Shown here: positions 9,943 through 18,657 of the stretch, one piece after another
Numbering within the stretch: position 1 is the first letter of the stretch
How the letters are laid out: the number at the start of each line of letters is the position of its first letter
NCBI GenBank assembly: GCA_039970095.1
Contig: JBDVMP010000106.1
Location: 1 to 64,000, forward strand
DNA: 64,000 nucleotides
Direction: 5' to 3'
Origin: JAMZMI01 sp039970095
Lineage (GTDB): Bacteria; Bacteroidota; Bacteroidia; Cytophagales; Cyclobacteriaceae
Notes under the pieces: model-generated
Database searches by the model: none
Seen by the model: the letters and a program-made list of their open reading frames with translations, nothing else
Told to the model about the DNA's origin: nothing
Made by a program: the position numbers and the translations under genes

Positions 9943-12042
9943 ATGAAACCACAAGATTTTAAACATGTCAATTACCTATGGGATGACGAAAAGGCTGAGA
10001 GCCTTGGTGACAATCAGGTAGAACTTTTCTTGTACAGATCTAATATTTTGGGATCAGACCTGAGAATTACTAACTACGGAGGAGGTAATACCAGTTGCAA
10101 AACCAGAGAGCAGGATCCACTTACCAACGAAGAAGTTGAAGTGATGTGGGTAAAAGGCTCTGGTGGAGACATTGGAACATTGACAAGAGCGGGTATCGCT
10201 GGTCTTTACACAGAAAGGTTGCGGGACCTCAAAAAGGTGTACAAAGGACTACACGATGAAGATCGCATGGTGGGGCTTTTCAATCACTGTATTTATGACC
10301 TTGATAGCAAAGCACCTTCAATCGACACACCGCTTCACGGTTTGTTGCCATTCGATCACATCGATCATCTGCACCCTGATGCGCTTATCGCTGTAGCTGC
10401 AGCTGAAGATAGTGAAAAAGTGACCAAAGAAATTTGGGGAGATACAATGGGCTGGGTGCCGTGGCAGAAGCCAGGTTTTGATTTGGGGCTTCAGTTGGAA
10501 AAATGCCTGAACGACAACCCGGGCATTCGTGGTATCGTGCTGGGAAGTCATGGGCTTTTCACTTGGGGTGACACTTCAAAAGAGTGCTATATCAATAGTC
10601 TTGAAGTGATCGAAATGGCTTCAGAATACATTACCAAAAAGATCGAGGAAAATGGCCAGGTATTCGGTGGACAAAAAATTGAAAGCCTGCCTGCAGACGA
10701 AAGAAAAGAGAAAGCTGCGCAGTTGATGCCAATGCTTAGAGGACTTTGTTCTTCGGAAAGCAGAATGATCGGCCACTTCACTGACACAGATGTTGTGCTC
10801 GAATATATCAATAGCAATGATCTGGAAAGATTGGCGCCTCTTGGAACGTCATGCCCTGACCATTTCCTAAGAACAAAAATTGCTCCTTTGGTATTGGAAC
10901 TTGATAAAAATGAGGACTTGGCTGATACTGCTACAGTATTGGCAAAATTGGAGCCGGCATTTGAAGCATACCGTGAAGGCTACAAAGAGTACTACGAAAC
11001 TTGCAAGCACGACAACAGTCCTGCGATGCGTGACCCGAACCCCGTGATCATTATTTACCCTGGTGTAGGCATGTTCAGCTTTGCTAAAAACAAGCAGACT
11101 ACACGTGTTGCCAGCGAATTTTATATCAATGCGATCAATGTAATGAGAGGTGCAGAGGCCATTACCTCATACACGTCATTGCCACGTCAGGAGGCATTCA
11201 ATATTGAATACTGGTTGTTGGAAGAAGCGAAGCTTCAAAGAATGCCTAAGGAGAAGCCGCTTTCAAGAAAAGTAGCCCTGGTAACAGGTGCAGGTGGCGG
11301 AATCGGTAAAGCGATCGCTGATAAGTTGGCTGCAGAAGGTGCCAATGTGGTGCTTACTGACATTGCCGAAGATCGTTTGAAGGAAGCTGTTGCCACCTAC
11401 GCGGCTGACACGGCATCATATTCAGTTTGTGATGTGACAAGTTCTGAGTCCATTGCTGAGTCTTATAAAGCAGCAGTATTGGAGTTTGGTGGAGTGGATA
11501 TAGTGGTGCACAGCGCCGGACTGGCCATCTCCAAATCACTGACTGACACTACAGAGAAAGATTGGGATATCCTACAAAACGTACTTGTTAAAGGTCAGTT
11601 CGAGCTTTCCAAGCAGGGTGTGCAGATTATGAGACAGCAAAACCTTGGTGGTGACTTTATCTTCATTGCCAGTAAGAATGGGCTTGTTTCTGGTCCGAAC
11701 AACGTAGGATATGGTACTGCTAAGGCAGCACAACAGCATATGACACGTCTACTTGCTGCAGAGCTTGGAGCTGATGGCATCCGTGCCAATGTGGTCAACC
11801 CTGATGGGGTGATAGTAGGTAGTAAAATATGGGAAGGTGACTGGGCCGAAGGTCGTGCCAAAGCATATGGTATCACGGTAGAAGAACTTCCGGCGCATTA
11901 CGCTAAGCGAAATCTTTTGAACAAAATCATTTATCCTGAGGACATTGCCAACGGCGTGTTTTCCCTGGCAGCCATTTTAGATAAAACCACAGGCAATATT
12001 ATCAATGTTGATGGCGGAATGGCCAACGCATTTGTGAGATAA
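9943..12042 (+). CDS. rhaEW: Bifunctional L-rhamnulose-1-phosphate aldolase / L-lactaldehyde dehydrogenase
   Basis: 699 residues in two fused enzymes. The N-terminal part (about 20-400) is a class II aldolase with metal-binding histidine motifs (DHIDHLHPDAL and GSHGLFTWG). It should split L-rhamnulose 1-phosphate into dihydroxyacetone phosphate and L-lactaldehyde. The C-terminal part (about 440-699) is a short-chain dehydrogenase with the nucleotide motif TGAGGGIGKA and the catalytic YGTAK. It should oxidise lactaldehyde to L-lactate. The same fusion is known from Bacillus YuxG (RhaEW), and the length of about 700 is normal for it. First gene of the operon; the isomerase and kinase that supply the substrate and an L-lactate dehydrogenase that consumes the product follow. 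The 71 bases before the next gene hold a strong hairpin, so expression of this gene may be uncoupled from those downstream. Confidence 0.93.
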   Translation: MKPQDFKHVNYLWDDEKAESLGDNQVELFLYRSNILGSDLRITNYGGGNTSCKTREQDPLTNEEVEVMWVKGSGGDIGTLTRAGIAGLYTERLRDLKKVYKGLHDEDRMVGLFNHCIYDLDSKAPSIDTPLHGLLPFDHIDHLHPDALIAVAAAEDSEKVTKEIWGDTMGWVPWQKPGFDLGLQLEKCLNDNPGIRGIVLGSHGLFTWGDTSKECYINSLEVIEMASEYITKKIEENGQVFGGQKIESLPADERKEKAAQLMPMLRGLCSSESRMIGHFTDTDVVLEYINSNDLERLAPLGTSCPDHFLRTKIAPLVLELDKNEDLADTATVLAKLEPAFEAYREGYKEYYETCKHDNSPAMRDPNPVIIIYPGVGMFSFAKNKQTTRVASEFYINAINVMRGAEAITSYTSLPRQEAFNIEYWLLEEAKLQRMPKEKPLSRKVALVTGAGGGIGKAIADKLAAEGANVVLTDIAEDRLKEAVATYAADTASYSVCDVTSSESIAESYKAAVLEFGGVDIVVHSAGLAISKSLTDTTEKDWDILQNVLVKGQFELSKQGVQIMRQQNLGGDFIFIASKNGLVSGPNNVGYGTAKAAQQHMTRLLAAELGADGIRANVVNPDGVIVGSKIWEGDWAEGRAKAYGITVEELPAHYAKRNLLNKIIYPEDIANGVFSLAAILDKTTGNIINVDGGMANAFVR

Positions 12043-12064
12043 GAGAGTATTCAACCTTGTTAAG

Positions 12065-12100
12065 CCTATCGTGGTACTTGTGCCACGATAGGACTTTTCT
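12065..12100 (+). terminator. Intercistronic hairpin between rhaEW and rhaI (attenuator or processing site)
   Basis: A 12-bp stem (12065-12076 with 12081-12092, one G-U pair) closes on a four-base CTTG loop and is followed by ACTTTTCT. Sequence and position fit a weak intrinsic terminator or an mRNA-stabilising hairpin inside the operon. It lies 22 bases after the rhaEW stop and 22 before the rhaI start. The short interrupted T-run argues for partial termination rather than a full stop, since the downstream genes otherwise lack an obvious promoter. Confidence 0.6.
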
Positions 12101-12113
12101 AAAAGACCTAAGA

Positions 12114-13397
12114 ATGAATATTAATAAAGAACATATAAAAGACTCTAACAGCGAATTGCAAGACAAGCACCAGTCTGGTATGGAGTTTTTGGGGAGCAAA
12201 CTTTCTGCTGATGGTCATGATGTTAAAGGCATTATTTCCAGATTATCAGATTTCCAGGTCGCGATTCCGAGCTGGGCACTGGGAGCAGGAGGCACACGCT
12301 TTGGAAGGTTCGGTATTGGGGGTGAGCCCGCGACTCTCGAAGATAAGATCGAAGACATTGGCGTTATTCATGCCCTGACTCAGTCGGCAGGTGCAGTATC
12401 GCTGCATATCCCCTGGGATATCCCTTCAGATACTGGTGCCATTAAACAATTGGCTGATTCACATGGCATTGCTTTCGATGCAGTGAACTCAAATACTTTT
12501 CAAGACCAGCCAGGACAAGCGGATAGTTATAAATTCGGTTCCCTCTCCAACGTGCACAAATCCAGTAGAAATCTGGCCGTGGAGCACAACATAGAGGTTA
12601 TCGAGATGGGCAAAAAGCTTGGGAGCAAAGCACTTACTGTGTGGTTGGCCGATGGAGCTTCATTTCCTGGGCAAAATAATTTCAGAAGTGCACTTCAGAA
12701 TACCCAAATCTCTTTGCAGGAAATCTATGCAAAGATTCCGGAAGACTGGAAACTGCTGGTAGAATACAAGCCTTACGAGCCTAATTTCTATTCTACGGTC
12801 ATCATGGACTGGGGAACGTCCCTGATGCTCGCAGAAGGATGTGGAGAGCGAGCGCACACGCTTGTGGATTTGGGACACCATTTGCCAAATACTAACATTG
12901 AGCAGATCGTTTCTACGCTATTAACCAAAGGGAGACTTGGTGGATTCCACTTCAATGACAGCAAATACGGTGATGACGATCTGACCTGCGGTAGCATCAA
13001 ACCTTATCAACTTTTCTTGATTTTCAATGAGTTGGTTTTCGGGATGGATCAAAACGAGGCAGGCAACCCACCACTTTCCTGGATGATTGATGCCAGCCAC
13101 AATGTGAAAGACCCTATTGAAGATTTGATCCAATCATTGGAAGCTATCAATATCGCTTATGCTCAGGCGCTACTGGTTGATCACCAGGCCTTAAGTGAGG
13201 CACAGTTGAATAGTGACGTTACGCTTTGTCAGGAGATTCTACAAAACGCATATAGAACGGACGTAAGGCCACTCGTAGCGGCTGCAAGAGAAAAAACCGG
13301 AGGTGCACTGAATCCTCTTAGTGTTTACAGGAAACTGCAGGTAAGAGAAAACCTGATTAAGCAACGAGGTAAAAATTCAGTAGCGACAGGATTATAA
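12114..13397 (+). CDS. rhaI: L-rhamnose isomerase (RhaI type)
   Basis: 427 residues from the ATG at 12114. An upstream in-frame TTG would add 19 residues that run through the hairpin, so I reject it. The protein is a xylose-isomerase-like TIM barrel of the RhaI family (the Pseudomonas stutzeri/Gram-positive type, distinct from E. coli RhaA). Supporting segments are PSWALGAGGTRFGRFG near the N terminus, LLVEYKPYEPNFY, and the metal-site stretches LVDLGHH and GGFHFNDSKYGDDDL. It converts L-rhamnose to L-rhamnulose in the cytoplasm. It is followed after two bases by the kinase gene, so the two are co-translated. Identification rests on family motifs and on its place beside rhaEW and the kinase. 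Confidence 0.92.
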   Translation: MNINKEHIKDSNSELQDKHQSGMEFLGSKLSADGHDVKGIISRLSDFQVAIPSWALGAGGTRFGRFGIGGEPATLEDKIEDIGVIHALTQSAGAVSLHIPWDIPSDTGAIKQLADSHGIAFDAVNSNTFQDQPGQADSYKFGSLSNVHKSSRNLAVEHNIEVIEMGKKLGSKALTVWLADGASFPGQNNFRSALQNTQISLQEIYAKIPEDWKLLVEYKPYEPNFYSTVIMDWGTSLMLAEGCGERAHTLVDLGHHLPNTNIEQIVSTLLTKGRLGGFHFNDSKYGDDDLTCGSIKPYQLFLIFNELVFGMDQNEAGNPPLSWMIDASHNVKDPIEDLIQSLEAINIAYAQALLVDHQALSEAQLNSDVTLCQEILQNAYRTDVRPLVAAAREKTGGALNPLSVYRKLQVRENLIKQRGKNSVATGL

Positions 13398-13399
13398 TA

Positions 13400-14743
13400 A
13401 TGAAGGTAATAGCGGTATTTGATATTGGTAAAACCAACAAGAAGTTCTTTGTTTTTGACAAGGACTTCAATCAGGTTGAGCATGCATATACCCGTTTCGA
13501 TGAGATCCCCGATGATGATGGATTTCCGAGCGAAGATTTAGACAAGCTCACGGAATGGATTTTCACCACATTTGATGCCTTGCTTGCCAGCGACAAATAC
13601 GAAGTAGAAAGCCTTAACTTTTCTACCTATGGCGCCTCATTGGTGCATTTGGATGAAAAAGGAAACAGGGTTACACCATTCTATAATTATCTAAAGTCTT
13701 TTCCCGAGGAGCTTGAGAAGCAATTTTTGTCTGAAGTACCTAAAGGAGAATTTGAAATAAGGACTGCAAGCCCATTTATGGGCTTGCTTAATTCTGGGCT
13801 GCAACTCTATTACCTCAAATATGCCAAACCGACGCTCTTTGCCAAAATCAAACATTCACTTCACCTGCCGCAGTACCTGAGTAGCCTGTTCACTAAAAAG
13901 TATGTGACTGACTACACGAGCTTGGGCTGTCACACAGGTTTGTGGGACTTCCAATCGGGGCACTACGCTAACTGGGTGAAGAAAGAAGGTTTTGAAAAAC
14001 TATTAGCACCAGTGGTACCCAGTACGCATACCAGTTTTATTGATAGAAATGGGCACAAGGTGCAAGTAGGTGTAGGCGTGCACGATAGCAGCTCCACACT
14101 TATTCCATACCTCAATTCCTCGAACGAACCTTTTGTGTTGATCTCTACCGGTACCTGGAGTATTTGCATGAATGTTTTCAATGAATGTTCATTGACCTCT
14201 CAAGAACTTGCCACGGATTGTCTTAATTTTTTAGGTTTGAAAGGCACGTCCATCAAGGCCTCAAGGCTTTTTCTGGGCAAACACTTAAGTGAGCAGGCTA
14301 GAATTTTAAGTGACCATTATAACGTTGACTATCAGTCGTATAAAACACTAAAGTGGAAAAGCGATTACCTTTCAAAGCGATCAAACCCAAAGGAACTGCT
14401 ATTTGATCACAGTTTGCTACGGCCAGAGCGTTTTGGTTTTGCAAATAGTGATCAACCTGACTTCTCCATATTTGATTCTTACGAGGATGCCTTATTGAAC
14501 CTTTTCGATGAGCTGACCGACTTGCAGATTGCCTCACTTCAATTAGCCATAGGTCAGTCGGATATCAAAAAAGTGTACCTCGATGGGGGCATAAGTTCGA
14601 GTGAGGTTTTCGTGAAACTACTTTCAAAAAAACTGCCAGATTTAGAAATCTACTCCGCTCCACTTGCCTTAGGATCTGCATTGGGAGCAGGGCTGTTGGT
14701 CCATGATCGTACACCTTTTTTTATCGACAAATTTTTGAAGTAG
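13400..14743 (+). CDS. rhaB: L-rhamnulokinase, FGGY family
   Basis: 447 residues. FGGY-type carbohydrate kinase: the phosphate-1 motif AVFDIGKTNKK at the N terminus, STGTWSICMN in the middle (second domain start) and the C-terminal adenosine motif YLDGGISSSEVF. It should phosphorylate L-rhamnulose at O1 with ATP, the step between RhaI and RhaEW. Substrate is assigned from context, since FGGY kinases for rhamnulose, fuculose and xylulose are similar. The start lies two bases after the rhaI stop, and its own stop lies two bases before the next start, so translation is probably coupled through rhaI-rhaB-lldD. The length is slightly short of the 480-500 residues common in the family but both domains appear complete. 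Confidence 0.88.
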   Translation: MKVIAVFDIGKTNKKFFVFDKDFNQVEHAYTRFDEIPDDDGFPSEDLDKLTEWIFTTFDALLASDKYEVESLNFSTYGASLVHLDEKGNRVTPFYNYLKSFPEELEKQFLSEVPKGEFEIRTASPFMGLLNSGLQLYYLKYAKPTLFAKIKHSLHLPQYLSSLFTKKYVTDYTSLGCHTGLWDFQSGHYANWVKKEGFEKLLAPVVPSTHTSFIDRNGHKVQVGVGVHDSSSTLIPYLNSSNEPFVLISTGTWSICMNVFNECSLTSQELATDCLNFLGLKGTSIKASRLFLGKHLSEQARILSDHYNVDYQSYKTLKWKSDYLSKRSNPKELLFDHSLLRPERFGFANSDQPDFSIFDSYEDALLNLFDELTDLQIASLQLAIGQSDIKKVYLDGGISSSEVFVKLLSKKLPDLEIYSAPLALGSALGAGLLVHDRTPFFIDKFLK

Positions 14744-14745
14744 TC

Positions 14746-15894
14746 ATGGAAGAGTACATTAATCCTAAATATCCAGATATTGAGTTTCTTAGACAGAAAG
14801 CCAAAAAGCGAATCCCCGGATTTGCTTTTGACTATTTGGATGGAGGCTGCAATGCTGAGGTCAATTTAAAGCGAAATACGCAAGAGATTCGTGAGCTACA
14901 GTTGAAGCCTTATTATCTGCGTGAAGTAATGAACCCGAACATGGAAGTGGAGATGTTCGGTAAAACTTATTCCGCTCCCTTTGGGATATCACCAATTGGG
15001 CTTCAGGGCTTGATGTGGCCCAAAGCCACAGAAATATTGGCAAAAGCCGCTTTTGATTACAATATTCCCTTTATCCTGAGTACAGTGGCCACAGCCAGTC
15101 TGGAAAAGGTCAGTGAGATCACAGAAGGCAATGCCTGGTTTCAGTTGTACCACCCTGCAGAAGCTGAGTTAAGGAATGACCTTTTGAGAAGAGCAGAGGA
15201 AGCTGAGTACCCGGTGTTATGTGTGCTTTGTGATGTGCCTTCGTTTGGCTACAGAAGCAAAGAAATTAAAAACGGTTTGGCCATACCACCAAAGATGACC
15301 TTCAACAATATAGCGCAGGTGATGAGTCGGCCCAGTTGGGCACTCAATACTCTGATGGCTGGCATGCCGGAATTCAAAACTTTAAAGCCTTATATCCCGA
15401 AAGGCATGAGCCTGAGACACCTGGGGCTCTTCATGAACAAAACCTTCGATGGTCGGCTCAGTGAAGATCGACTCAAAGTGATCCGTGATCAGTGGAAAGG
15501 CAAACTGGTGATGAAGGGTGTAGCGAGTGTGGAAGATGTAGAAAAGTGTGTTAAAATAGGAGTGGATGGTGTGCTGGTGTCCAATCATGGCGGTAGACAA
15601 TTGGATCATGGTGAGTCAGCCATTGGTTCATTGAAGCCCATCGTAGATTCATACAAGGGCAAGATTAAAATCATGATGGATAGTGGAATAAGAACCGGCC
15701 CGGATATAGCTTCTACTCTAGCGGCAGGAGCAGATTTCACTTTTCTTGGCCGGTCGTTCATGTATGGGGTTTCAGCACTTGGCAAGAACGGCGGCAACCA
15801 CACTATCTCTATCCTAAAAAAGCAACTAAAGCAAGTGATGGATCAGGTTTGTTGCCTCAAACCTGAAGATTTACCCAATCACCTCATAAAGTAA
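14746..15894 (+). CDS. lldD: FMN-dependent alpha-hydroxy-acid dehydrogenase, probably L-lactate dehydrogenase
   Basis: 382 residues, full length for the family. The N-terminal FAFDYLDGG motif, the substrate-side VSNHGGRQLDH with the catalytic histidine, a catalytic lysine in KLVMKGV, and the FMN-phosphate loop MDSGIRTGPDIA are all present. The enzyme oxidises an L-2-hydroxy acid to the keto acid and passes electrons to the quinone pool or oxygen. Within this operon L-lactate made by the dehydrogenase half of RhaEW is the obvious substrate, giving pyruvate. The start is two bases after the kinase stop. Glycolate or mandelate oxidation cannot be excluded from sequence alone, but the gene position makes lactate much more likely. 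Confidence 0.88.
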   Translation: MEEYINPKYPDIEFLRQKAKKRIPGFAFDYLDGGCNAEVNLKRNTQEIRELQLKPYYLREVMNPNMEVEMFGKTYSAPFGISPIGLQGLMWPKATEILAKAAFDYNIPFILSTVATASLEKVSEITEGNAWFQLYHPAEAELRNDLLRRAEEAEYPVLCVLCDVPSFGYRSKEIKNGLAIPPKMTFNNIAQVMSRPSWALNTLMAGMPEFKTLKPYIPKGMSLRHLGLFMNKTFDGRLSEDRLKVIRDQWKGKLVMKGVASVEDVEKCVKIGVDGVLVSNHGGRQLDHGESAIGSLKPIVDSYKGKIKIMMDSGIRTGPDIASTLAAGADFTFLGRSFMYGVSALGKNGGNHTISILKKQLKQVMDQVCCLKPEDLPNHLIK

Positions 15895-15919
15895 CCCTAA
15901 CCCAATAAACAACCCCAAA

Positions 15920-17299
15920 ATGGAAGAAAATCAAAATGCCTCAAGTGGAGGTGAGTATGAAAGAGAACGCATCCCACAATCTAAACTAAAAGGCTGGAAG
16001 AGCTTTCTGGGCATGTACGCAGGTGAGCATGCCGCCGGGACGGAGTTTATGATAGGCCCACTTTTTCTTGCAGCCGGAGCAAGTCTTTCTGATTTAATCT
16101 TGGGGTTATTCATAGGAAACATCCTCGCCTTGCTTACATGGCGCTATTTGGTTGCGCCGATAGCAGTATCCAATAAGCTGACTCTCTACTTTCAGTTAGA
16201 AAAAATTGCGGGTAGTCAGTTGGTCAAGGTTTATAATGTCGTGAACGGCATATTATTTTGCTTTTTAGCTGGTGCCATGGTTACAGTATCCGCAAGTGCT
16301 GTTGGCGTTCCTTTTGACATTCATTTCACTGTGCCTGAGTCTATTTTCGGATTGAGCACATTTGGGTTTTCTATGATTGTGATCATAGTGGGGCTGGTGA
16401 TGACCGTGGTGGCTGCCGCAGGTTATAACACTGTAGCCTGGGTTTCAAATATGGCTGCTCCCTGGATGATTGTGGTTTTTGCCGCGTGCGGTATCGTCTC
16501 TCTGTATCAGATGGGCGTAACCAGCTTTGAAGCGCTCATCGAAGGAGCTTATTGGGATCAGGCCGTGGCTGTAGTACAAGCCAAAAATGGAGTAATTGAT
16601 TTTGGTATTGGCAAAATTATCATTTTTTCATGGCTCTGTAATGGCGCTATGCATTTTGGGATGTCAGACCTTTCTATCATGCGATTTGCCAAAGACACCA
16701 AAGCCGGCTGGGGACCTGCCATAGGTATGTTTCTGGGGCACTACATGGCGTGGATCTGTGCAGCGTTTTTGTTAGCAGCTCAAATACATTTAATCAACGA
16801 TACTTCAGCTAACCCTGGTGCGCTGGCGTGGGGTGCCATTGGCTGGACTGGAATCATCGTGGTGATCATCGCCGGTTGGACTACTGCTAACCCAACTATT
16901 TACCGTGCGGGTCTTGCATTCCAAAGTCTCATTCCAAAGTCTAAAAGTTATGTGGGCGTACTGATAGCTGGAGCGGTAGCGACCATCGCAGGGATTTTTC
17001 CAAGTTTATCAGGCAAGTTGCTGGATTTTGTGGGTCTCTATGGTACCATACTTGGGCCTATGGGAGCGATCATTTTTGTGGATCACTATTTCTCCAAATC
17101 GATGAATTTTCCCGGTTTCTTCGCTGAGGCCAGAGGGGTGGCTTTTAACACCTCAGTGCTGGTGGCGTGGGTTGTCCCAGTTGCTGTCGGCCTTTATATG
17201 ATCTTAAGTTTAGGCGTATTTGCTGCCTATATGGTGATCCCATGCTGGATAGCCTCAGGGGCATTGTACGTTTTGTTTATGAAATCTAAAAAAGCATGA
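15920..17299 (+). CDS. NCS1/purine-cytosine-permease-like transporter in the rhamnose operon
   Basis: 459 residues with about 12 hydrophobic segments. The start MYAGEHAAGTEFMIGPLFLA and the spacing of helices fit the nucleobase:cation symporter 1 (CodB-like) family. The usual members import cytosine, purines, hydantoins or thiamine. Here it closes a rhamnose-to-pyruvate operon, 25 bases after lldD, so it could import L-rhamnose or move L-lactate; neither is an established NCS1 substrate to my knowledge. No other sugar transporter (RhaT, MFS or ABC) lies nearby. The last four bases overlap the start of a small membrane protein. Family assignment is fairly secure, substrate is not. Confidence 0.8.
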   Translation: MEENQNASSGGEYERERIPQSKLKGWKSFLGMYAGEHAAGTEFMIGPLFLAAGASLSDLILGLFIGNILALLTWRYLVAPIAVSNKLTLYFQLEKIAGSQLVKVYNVVNGILFCFLAGAMVTVSASAVGVPFDIHFTVPESIFGLSTFGFSMIVIIVGLVMTVVAAAGYNTVAWVSNMAAPWMIVVFAACGIVSLYQMGVTSFEALIEGAYWDQAVAVVQAKNGVIDFGIGKIIIFSWLCNGAMHFGMSDLSIMRFAKDTKAGWGPAIGMFLGHYMAWICAAFLLAAQIHLINDTSANPGALAWGAIGWTGIIVVIIAGWTTANPTIYRAGLAFQSLIPKSKSYVGVLIAGAVATIAGIFPSLSGKLLDFVGLYGTILGPMGAIIFVDHYFSKSMNFPGFFAEARGVAFNTSVLVAWVVPVAVGLYMILSLGVFAAYMVIPCWIASGALYVLFMKSKKA

Positions 17300-17463
17300 T
17301 TATGGTCATCAAAAATATTAGCAAACTCACCATCGCATTGATTTTATTGCTTCCGGTGCTCACTTTGGTTGGAATCATTTCTTTTGATCAAATGAAGCTT
17401 TACATGCTCTTAGGTAGTATTTTGTGGTTTACACTGGCCCCTTTTTGGATTAAAAGAGATTAG
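17296..17463 (+). CDS. Small two-helix membrane protein overlapping the permease gene
   Basis: 55 residues, ATG at 17296 inside an ATGA overlap with the permease stop, TAG at 17461-17463. The sequence has two hydrophobic stretches (about residues 12-27 and 37-50, motifs LTIALILLLPVLTLV and LLGSILWFTLAPFW) separated by a short polar turn, and ends with the charged tail KRD. The overlap implies translational coupling and equal expression with the transporter. Small two-helix partners of this kind are known for some sodium symporters (for example YhdT/DUF997 and DUF4212 proteins), so this may be an accessory subunit of the permease (inference). I do not recognise a named family. It is the last gene of the operon. 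Confidence 0.7.
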   Translation: MIMVIKNISKLTIALILLLPVLTLVGIISFDQMKLYMLLGSILWFTLAPFWIKRD

Positions 17464-18139
17464 GGGAATAGTTTTTTTATTGTCCTTTTTTCTGAGGAAA
17501 TACTGGGGTATTGGGTAAATATATTTTCGAAAAGGTTAACCACAAGAAAACAAGGTAGATAGTGTCCTGAGTTTGTCTCGAATACACTGAAGAATTGGTG
17601 TGATGACCAGAAAAATATATTACACCCAGAGAACCTATGAGTTATAACCAGATAGTTTTTTTGTTACGGAGAGCTTACAATAATCTGGTATTACCAATGT
17701 ATATTGGATTATCCATATCCGAATAAATTTGTTGATAATAAGCATGTTTACACTGTTTTGTAGTGAAGTTGAACACATGTTAGTATGGTTATCTATCGAA
17801 TAAAATTCATGGCATAGTTTTACATAGGGTTTAGAATGAGCCGTGAGAATCCATAAAGATTTAGATAATATTCTTACAAAAGTCAAGTCGAAATTTTCTT
17901 CTTTGATGTGGTATAGGTGTCCATCAAAGCGAGTCACTGATCCCAGCTGAAGAGTATGGAAGTGAGTTAACACAATTGAAGTTATTCGTAATCACAAACT
18001 CTGTAATGTGATTTTATCTTATAAAGATGGAATCTTAGGTTCTCGTACCAAAGGACTACCAATCAAAGATTAGGAGTTTACTGGTCTCTAATTTATTGTT
18101 TTTTGAAGTCAGAAATTAAATGAGTTCCTTTGTCCTTCA
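17464..18139 (+). other. 676-base intergenic region, no supported gene
   Basis: AT-rich sequence between the rhamnose and metal-efflux operons. A 112-codon frame exists on the - strand (17635-17973), but it has no recognisable motif and an unbiased, cysteine- and histidine-scattered composition, so I do not call it. A nine-base inverted pair (GAGAACCTA near 17631 and its complement near 18035) brackets it and may be chance. No clear terminator of the rhamnose operon is visible; a short AATAC/GTATT hairpin near 17502 has no T-run. The promoter of the efflux operon should lie in its last 150 bases, but no TAnnTTTG match was found. Confidence 0.5.
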
Positions 18140-18574
18140 ATGCAGCAGTTTAGAAAAATAGCGGCCATTTCGTTTCTGAGCATATTCAGTATGTATCTGC
18201 TGCATCAGGTATTGCCGCACGTTCATCATGAGCACGGTAGTGCAGAGCACATAAGCATTACTGATGCCGAGCATTCTCATGATCACGATCATCACCATCA
18301 TGACGATGACTCCAACGATGACGATGGGTTTGACCTCCTAGGCTTTCTTTTCGGAACACACGCTCACACCGTTCAGGTTGACAATATCCTTGTCGCCAAG
18401 AGCATCTCTAAACAACAAGTAACAGTAAAGGTTGTAGTAGCCGACCTTGCTTATGTAACTAAGATATCTGACAGGAAACCGGAAATACAGGCCATCTGGC
18501 AACACCCTCCGGATCCTACAAAATCCCCACATGCAACTTCGGTTTCTTTAAGAGGCCCACCTTCTTTAGGATAG
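18140..18574 (+). CDS. Histidine-rich exported protein at head of metal-efflux operon
   Basis: 144 residues. An N-terminal hydrophobic segment (about 8-25) acts as signal peptide or anchor. A histidine/aspartate-rich stretch follows at about 33-62, including HDHDHHHHDDD, and then a short C-terminal part with a proline-rich end and no recognised domain. The histidine cluster suggests binding of Zn, Co, Ni or Cu ions in the periplasm. The gene lies 83 bases upstream of the TolC-type gene on the same strand, so it is probably the first gene of the efflux operon and may act as metal buffer or sensor. Small His-rich proteins often open such operons in Bacteroidota. The specific metal cannot be told from sequence. 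Confidence 0.75.
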   Translation: MQQFRKIAAISFLSIFSMYLLHQVLPHVHHEHGSAEHISITDAEHSHDHDHHHHDDDSNDDDGFDLLGFLFGTHAHTVQVDNILVAKSISKQQVTVKVVVADLAYVTKISDRKPEIQAIWQHPPDPTKSPHATSVSLRGPPSLG

Positions 18575-18657
18575 TCATTTCACGCGGGGAGAACCCTGTT
18601 TATTGTGTATATATGAGTATGCGCATTACTATTTGATTAATCCTAAAATCAATTTAA

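Noticed and set aside
12057..12113. Upstream TTG start that would extend rhaI by 19 residues
   Set aside because: It would translate through the stable hairpin at 12065-12092, and the added residues are unlike the family; ATG 12114 gives a normal N terminus.
17635..17973. 112-codon frame on the - strand
   Set aside because: No motif, no sensible composition, no partner gene; kept only as part of an unexplained region.
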